Positions 6,371-8,031 of a stretch of 8,031 nt of DNA are shown here, piece after piece. Each line of letters starts with the position of its first letter. The first letter of the stretch is position 1. The notes beneath the pieces were generated by a model. The model was not told where the DNA came from and made no database searches. It was given only the letters and a program-made list of their open reading frames with translations. The stretch lies in NCBI GenBank assembly GCA_039591075.1, contig JBDHEI010000093.1, forward strand, positions 1 to 8,031, written 5' to 3'. A program made the position numbers and the translations under genes. The DNA is from JAOTVV01 sp039591075. GTDB lineage: Bacteria; Gemmatimonadota; Gemmatimonadetes; Gemmatimonadales; GWC2-71-9.

Positions 6371-6712
6371 TCACAGGATCCAGCCCGACCAGGTGGGATA
6401 CGTGGCGAACACTACCGCGACCGCGGTCGCAATCCACAGCATGGTCTTCATCCGTTTTCGCACCCTCGGTTCGGCGCATGGCTTGCCCGGCTCGCAGGCC
6501 TTCCCCTCCTCGCGGTGGACCAGGTAGAAGCCGAGCCCCAGGAAGACGAACGTCGCACCCAGGAAGTAGGGCCTGAGGGGCTCGAACGTGCTCGACAGGC
6601 CCGCGCCCGACACCCCGGCCGCGACGGCCAGGAGTGGCCCGGCACAGCAAAGCGCCGAGGCGAACGCCGCCGCGACGCCGGCGCCGGCCACGGCGAGAGT
6701 CTTGCGGATCAC
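6371..6712 (-). CDS. merT: MerT mercuric ion inner-membrane transporter
   Basis: Carries Hg(II) from MerP across the inner membrane to MerA. 113 residues from GTG at 6712, chosen because AAGGAGG lies a few bases upstream and the GTG overlaps the TGA of the preceding gene (GTGA), a usual sign of translational coupling. An upstream ATG at 6886 would add an Arg-rich shadow reading. Helix 1 (about 4-35) contains the vicinal pair C22-C23 in SALCCAGP, the hallmark of MerT. Helix 2 is about 44-65, then a cytoplasmic loop with C73 and C79 (KACEPGKPC) corresponding to the second MerT Cys pair, then helix 3 (about 90-108). The length fits the family (about 116). All Cys codons here are ordinary TGC/TGT, in contrast to merP and merA. 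Confidence 0.92.
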   Translation of the reverse strand: MIRKTLAVAGAGVAAAFASALCCAGPLLAVAAGVSGAGLSSTFEPLRPYFLGATFVFLGLGFYLVHREEGKACEPGKPCAEPRVRKRMKTMLWIATAVAVVFATYPTWSGWIL

Positions 6713-6999
6713 GCTCCCTCCTTCAGCGCCGCGAGGATCGTCTCGGTCGAGCACGCTCCGTCCGCCCGACAGGCCGAGGCGGCGACGCCGGCGCCGACCC
6801 CCGTCACGTCGCGGTCGTTCACCAGGACCGTCGGCGAGCCGTACTGCTTCACGTGCTCCGGCGCACCGGCATCCCCCTGCTCCCACTCATGCCACGTGGG
6901 CGGGAGGGCGGCTTCCTCCAGGGCGCGGCGCAGGTTGTCACGCGCGGGCTGCGCGTTGGGGCAGCCGTCGAAGTAGATGAGCTCGATCTTCTGTGTCAT
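6709..6999 (-). CDS. Thioredoxin-fold protein of mer operons (DGCPNA motif)
   Basis: 96 residues from ATG at 6999 with AAGGAG eight bases upstream; it starts 12 bp after merR. The sequence begins IELIYFDGCPNAQPARDNL, a beta strand followed by a Cys at the start of a helix (C13), as in thioredoxin/glutaredoxin folds. YGSPTVLVND near 53-62 supplies the cis-Pro typical of that fold. Two further Cys, C77 and C83 (SACRADGACS), lie near the C-terminus. I recall similar proteins being found in mer operons of diverse bacteria, sometimes labelled loosely as alkylmercury lyase, though they lack the MerB sequence. A likely role is to hold or shuttle Hg(II), or to keep Mer thiols reduced; this is inference. 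It ends in TGA overlapping the GTG of merT. Confidence 0.85.
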   Translation of the reverse strand: MTQKIELIYFDGCPNAQPARDNLRRALEEAALPPTWHEWEQGDAGAPEHVKQYGSPTVLVNDRDVTGVGAGVAASACRADGACSTETILAALKEGA

Positions 7000-7011
7000 G
7001 ATTCGGTCTCC

Positions 7012-7407
7012 TTATGACTCCAACGTTTCGAGGATCGGGCAGTCACCAGTGGGCTCTCTGGTCTCACAAGCCGCCACGAGCTGCCTCAGCACACGCTTCA
7101 TGCGCTGCAGATCCGCAATCTTCTCCTCGACGACGGCAATCTTGCTCCGCGCCCTCTTCTCGACCGCGGCGCACACCGTCGCCGACCGGACCCTCAGCTT
7201 CAGGAGGTCCGAGATCTCGTTGAGTGAAAACCCCAGCTCCTGCGCCCGCTTGATGAACCCGACGCGCCGCACCACGTCATCGGCATAGCGCCGGTAGCCA
7301 GACGGCGTGCGCTCAGGCTCGGAAATGAGCCCGCGCCGCTCGTAGTAGCGGATCGTCTGGACGTTGACGCCCGCATGCGATGCCGCCTGGCCGATCGTCA
7401 TCGACAT
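7012..7407 (-). CDS. merR: MerR, mercury-responsive transcriptional regulator
   Basis: 131 residues from ATG at 7407 with AAGGAG six bases upstream. The N-terminus (TIGQAASHAGVNVQTIRYYERRGLI, then RTPSGYRRY) is the winged-helix DNA-binding domain of the MerR family. A long coiled-coil dimerisation helix covers about 78-110. Three cysteines, C79, C114 and C123 (GDCPILETLE), have the same spacing (35 and 9) as the Hg(II)-binding C82, C117 and C126 of Tn501 MerR, so mercury rather than another metal is the inducer. Unlike Tn21/Tn501, merR is the first gene of the operon it controls and reads in the same direction, so it should amplify its own synthesis on induction. Ends in TAA at 7012-7014. Confidence 0.95.
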   Translation of the reverse strand: MSMTIGQAASHAGVNVQTIRYYERRGLISEPERTPSGYRRYADDVVRRVGFIKRAQELGFSLNEISDLLKLRVRSATVCAAVEKRARSKIAVVEEKIADLQRMKRVLRQLVAACETREPTGDCPILETLES

Positions 7408-7428
7408 GGCCTACTCCTTGGGTCCGTG

Positions 7429-7458
7429 TTGACTATAAACCCTATACTTAGGTATAGG
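7429..7458 (+). promoter_or_regulatory. Possible divergent promoter across the same operator
   Basis: On the plus strand, TTGACT (7429-7434) and TATAGG (7453-7458) are separated by 18 bp, with the operator dyad covering most of the spacer. It points toward the membrane-protein gene at 7557, about 90 bp from the predicted start of transcription. Because the operator arms are AT-rich, the -10 match may be a by-product of the dyad. Confidence 0.45.
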
Positions 7459-7463
7459 GTCAA
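7433..7463 (-). promoter_or_regulatory. mer operon promoter with long MerR-type spacer
   Basis: On the minus strand, TTGACC (7463-7458) is the -35 box and TTATAG (7438-7433) the -10 box, separated by 19 bp (or TATAGT with 20 bp). This overlong spacer is the signature of MerR-controlled promoters, where Hg-MerR untwists the DNA to bring the boxes into register. The start of transcription should fall near 7426, leaving a short leader with the merR ribosome binding site. Confidence 0.85.
7439..7460. promoter_or_regulatory. MerR operator, perfect 9-bp inverted repeat
   Basis: The arms ACCCTATAC and GTATAGGGT are exact inverted copies around a 4-bp centre (TTAG on the plus strand). The dyad sits in the -35/-10 spacer of the leftward promoter, exactly where MerR dimers bind. 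Confidence 0.88.
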
Positions 7464-7556
7464 GAGGTTCCCGGAGGCGAAACCCTCGGTACCCGCTCCT
7501 CGTTGGAGGAAGGTGCCCACCTCACGCGACCACCGGGACCAACTTCGGGGGGACTC

Positions 7557-8031
7557 ATGACCGCTCGACCAGACAACCCAATCGAGACGCGCTTCGAGGA
7601 GCGGGGATCTCTCCCGCGCCCTGGCCCCATCGGTCGCATCGTCCGTTTCCTGCTCGGGCTCCTGCTACTCCAGTTGCTCTACTCCCTCCTGACTCAGGGA
7701 CCGCGCGGGATGTTCGACACGTCCGCGCCCAGCCATCCAACGTTCTGGCTCAGCGTTGCCATCGCCTTCTACAGCATTCCGTACGTGGTGAACATCGGCC
7801 TCACGCGGAACTGGAGGCGGCGGCCCCAGTTCGTGATCGCTGCGGTCGCCGGGGTGCTCATCGTGCTGGATCTCGCCCTGTACGGGACCTGGTGGGGACC
7901 ACCCCTGGGGATCTTCATGCTCGCCTGGCTGGCGTACTGGTCAGCGCACTTCGGTCTCTCGTTCCTCCTCTCCGGTCTGATCGCGACCCCCGGCTGTGAG
8001 ATGCGCGCTCTTCCGCACCTCTGGAGCGTGC
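7557..8031 (+). CDS. Divergent multi-pass membrane protein with GCEMR motif, C-terminus cut by window edge
   Basis: 158 codons from ATG at 7557 to the right edge, with no stop; a G-rich GGGGGGA lies three bases upstream as a ribosome binding site. Residues 1-27 are charged and cytoplasmic-like. Hydrophobic segments lie at about 28-46, 63-81, 91-110 and 115-139. After the last helix comes LIATPGCEMRALPHLW (141-156), a compact motif with Cys, Glu, Met and His that could bind a soft metal. I do not recognise the family. It is divergent from merR and shares its operator region, so a role in mercury handling or a MerR-linked response is plausible, but this is context only. Codon use and base composition resemble those of the mer genes. 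Confidence 0.8.
   Translation, partial: MTARPDNPIETRFEERGSLPRPGPIGRIVRFLLGLLLLQLLYSLLTQGPRGMFDTSAPSHPTFWLSVAIAFYSIPYVVNIGLTRNWRRRPQFVIAAVAGVLIVLDLALYGTWWGPPLGIFMLAWLAYWSAHFGLSFLLSGLIATPGCEMRALPHLWSV

Noticed and set aside
1..8031. tRNA, rRNA, CRISPR arrays or a transposase
   Set aside because: No cloverleaf-like segment, regularly spaced direct repeats or transposase motifs were seen on reading either strand; in particular no tRNA-Sec gene was found here.

Overview
The window is GC-rich bacterial DNA, probably from an uncultured or environmental organism. I cannot place it in a phylum from sequence alone. Apart from one divergent gene at the right edge, every gene lies on the minus strand. 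Normal Shine-Dalgarno sites precede most genes, and TGC/TGT Cys codons and TGA stops are both used normally, so the genetic code looks standard apart from the two codons described below.

Right half (about 4.0-7.5 kb): a mercury-resistance operon transcribed leftwards from one MerR-type promoter/operator at 7433-7463. The order is merR, a thioredoxin-fold 'CPN' protein, merT, a membrane-anchored merP (HMA domain), a MerA-like flavin disulfide reductase, and a broken merB (organomercurial lyase) remnant. The genes are tightly packed: gaps of 12 and 16 bp, a 4-bp overlap, then 152 and about 26 bp.

The main observation is that merA and merP each carry one in-frame TGA. Each falls exactly on the first cysteine of the family's diagnostic motif: the redox pair GT-(C)-VNEGC in MerA (codon 43) and the metal-binding GMT-(C)-VNC in MerP (codon 58). 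Both reading frames are otherwise intact from a start codon with a good ribosome binding site. Just downstream of the merP TGA is a strong stem-loop with the position and shape expected of a bacterial SECIS element; merA has a weaker candidate. The simplest reading is that both are selenoproteins, with selenocysteine placed where Hg(II) is bound or reduced. Standard gene callers would start merA at 5656 and merP at 6180 and lose both the motif and the N-terminal half-domain. SelA/B/C/D are not in this window, so Sec decoding is inferred.

Left half: an RND/MMPL-type (HAE3-like) exporter running off the left edge (1-2438), a five-helix membrane protein (2564-3154), and a small Trp-rich secreted protein (3395-3640). 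The segment 3641-3911 holds no gene I can defend.

Right edge: a divergent plus-strand gene for a multi-pass membrane protein with a conserved-looking GCEMR motif. Its likely promoter (TTGACT/TATAGG) lies across the same operator from the opposite side, so MerR may control both directions. A pair of inverted GGGGTCAGA-type palindromes (5817-5831 and 5949-5961) brackets the merP-merA spacer and supplies the last codons of merP, resembling a REP/REPIN insertion.
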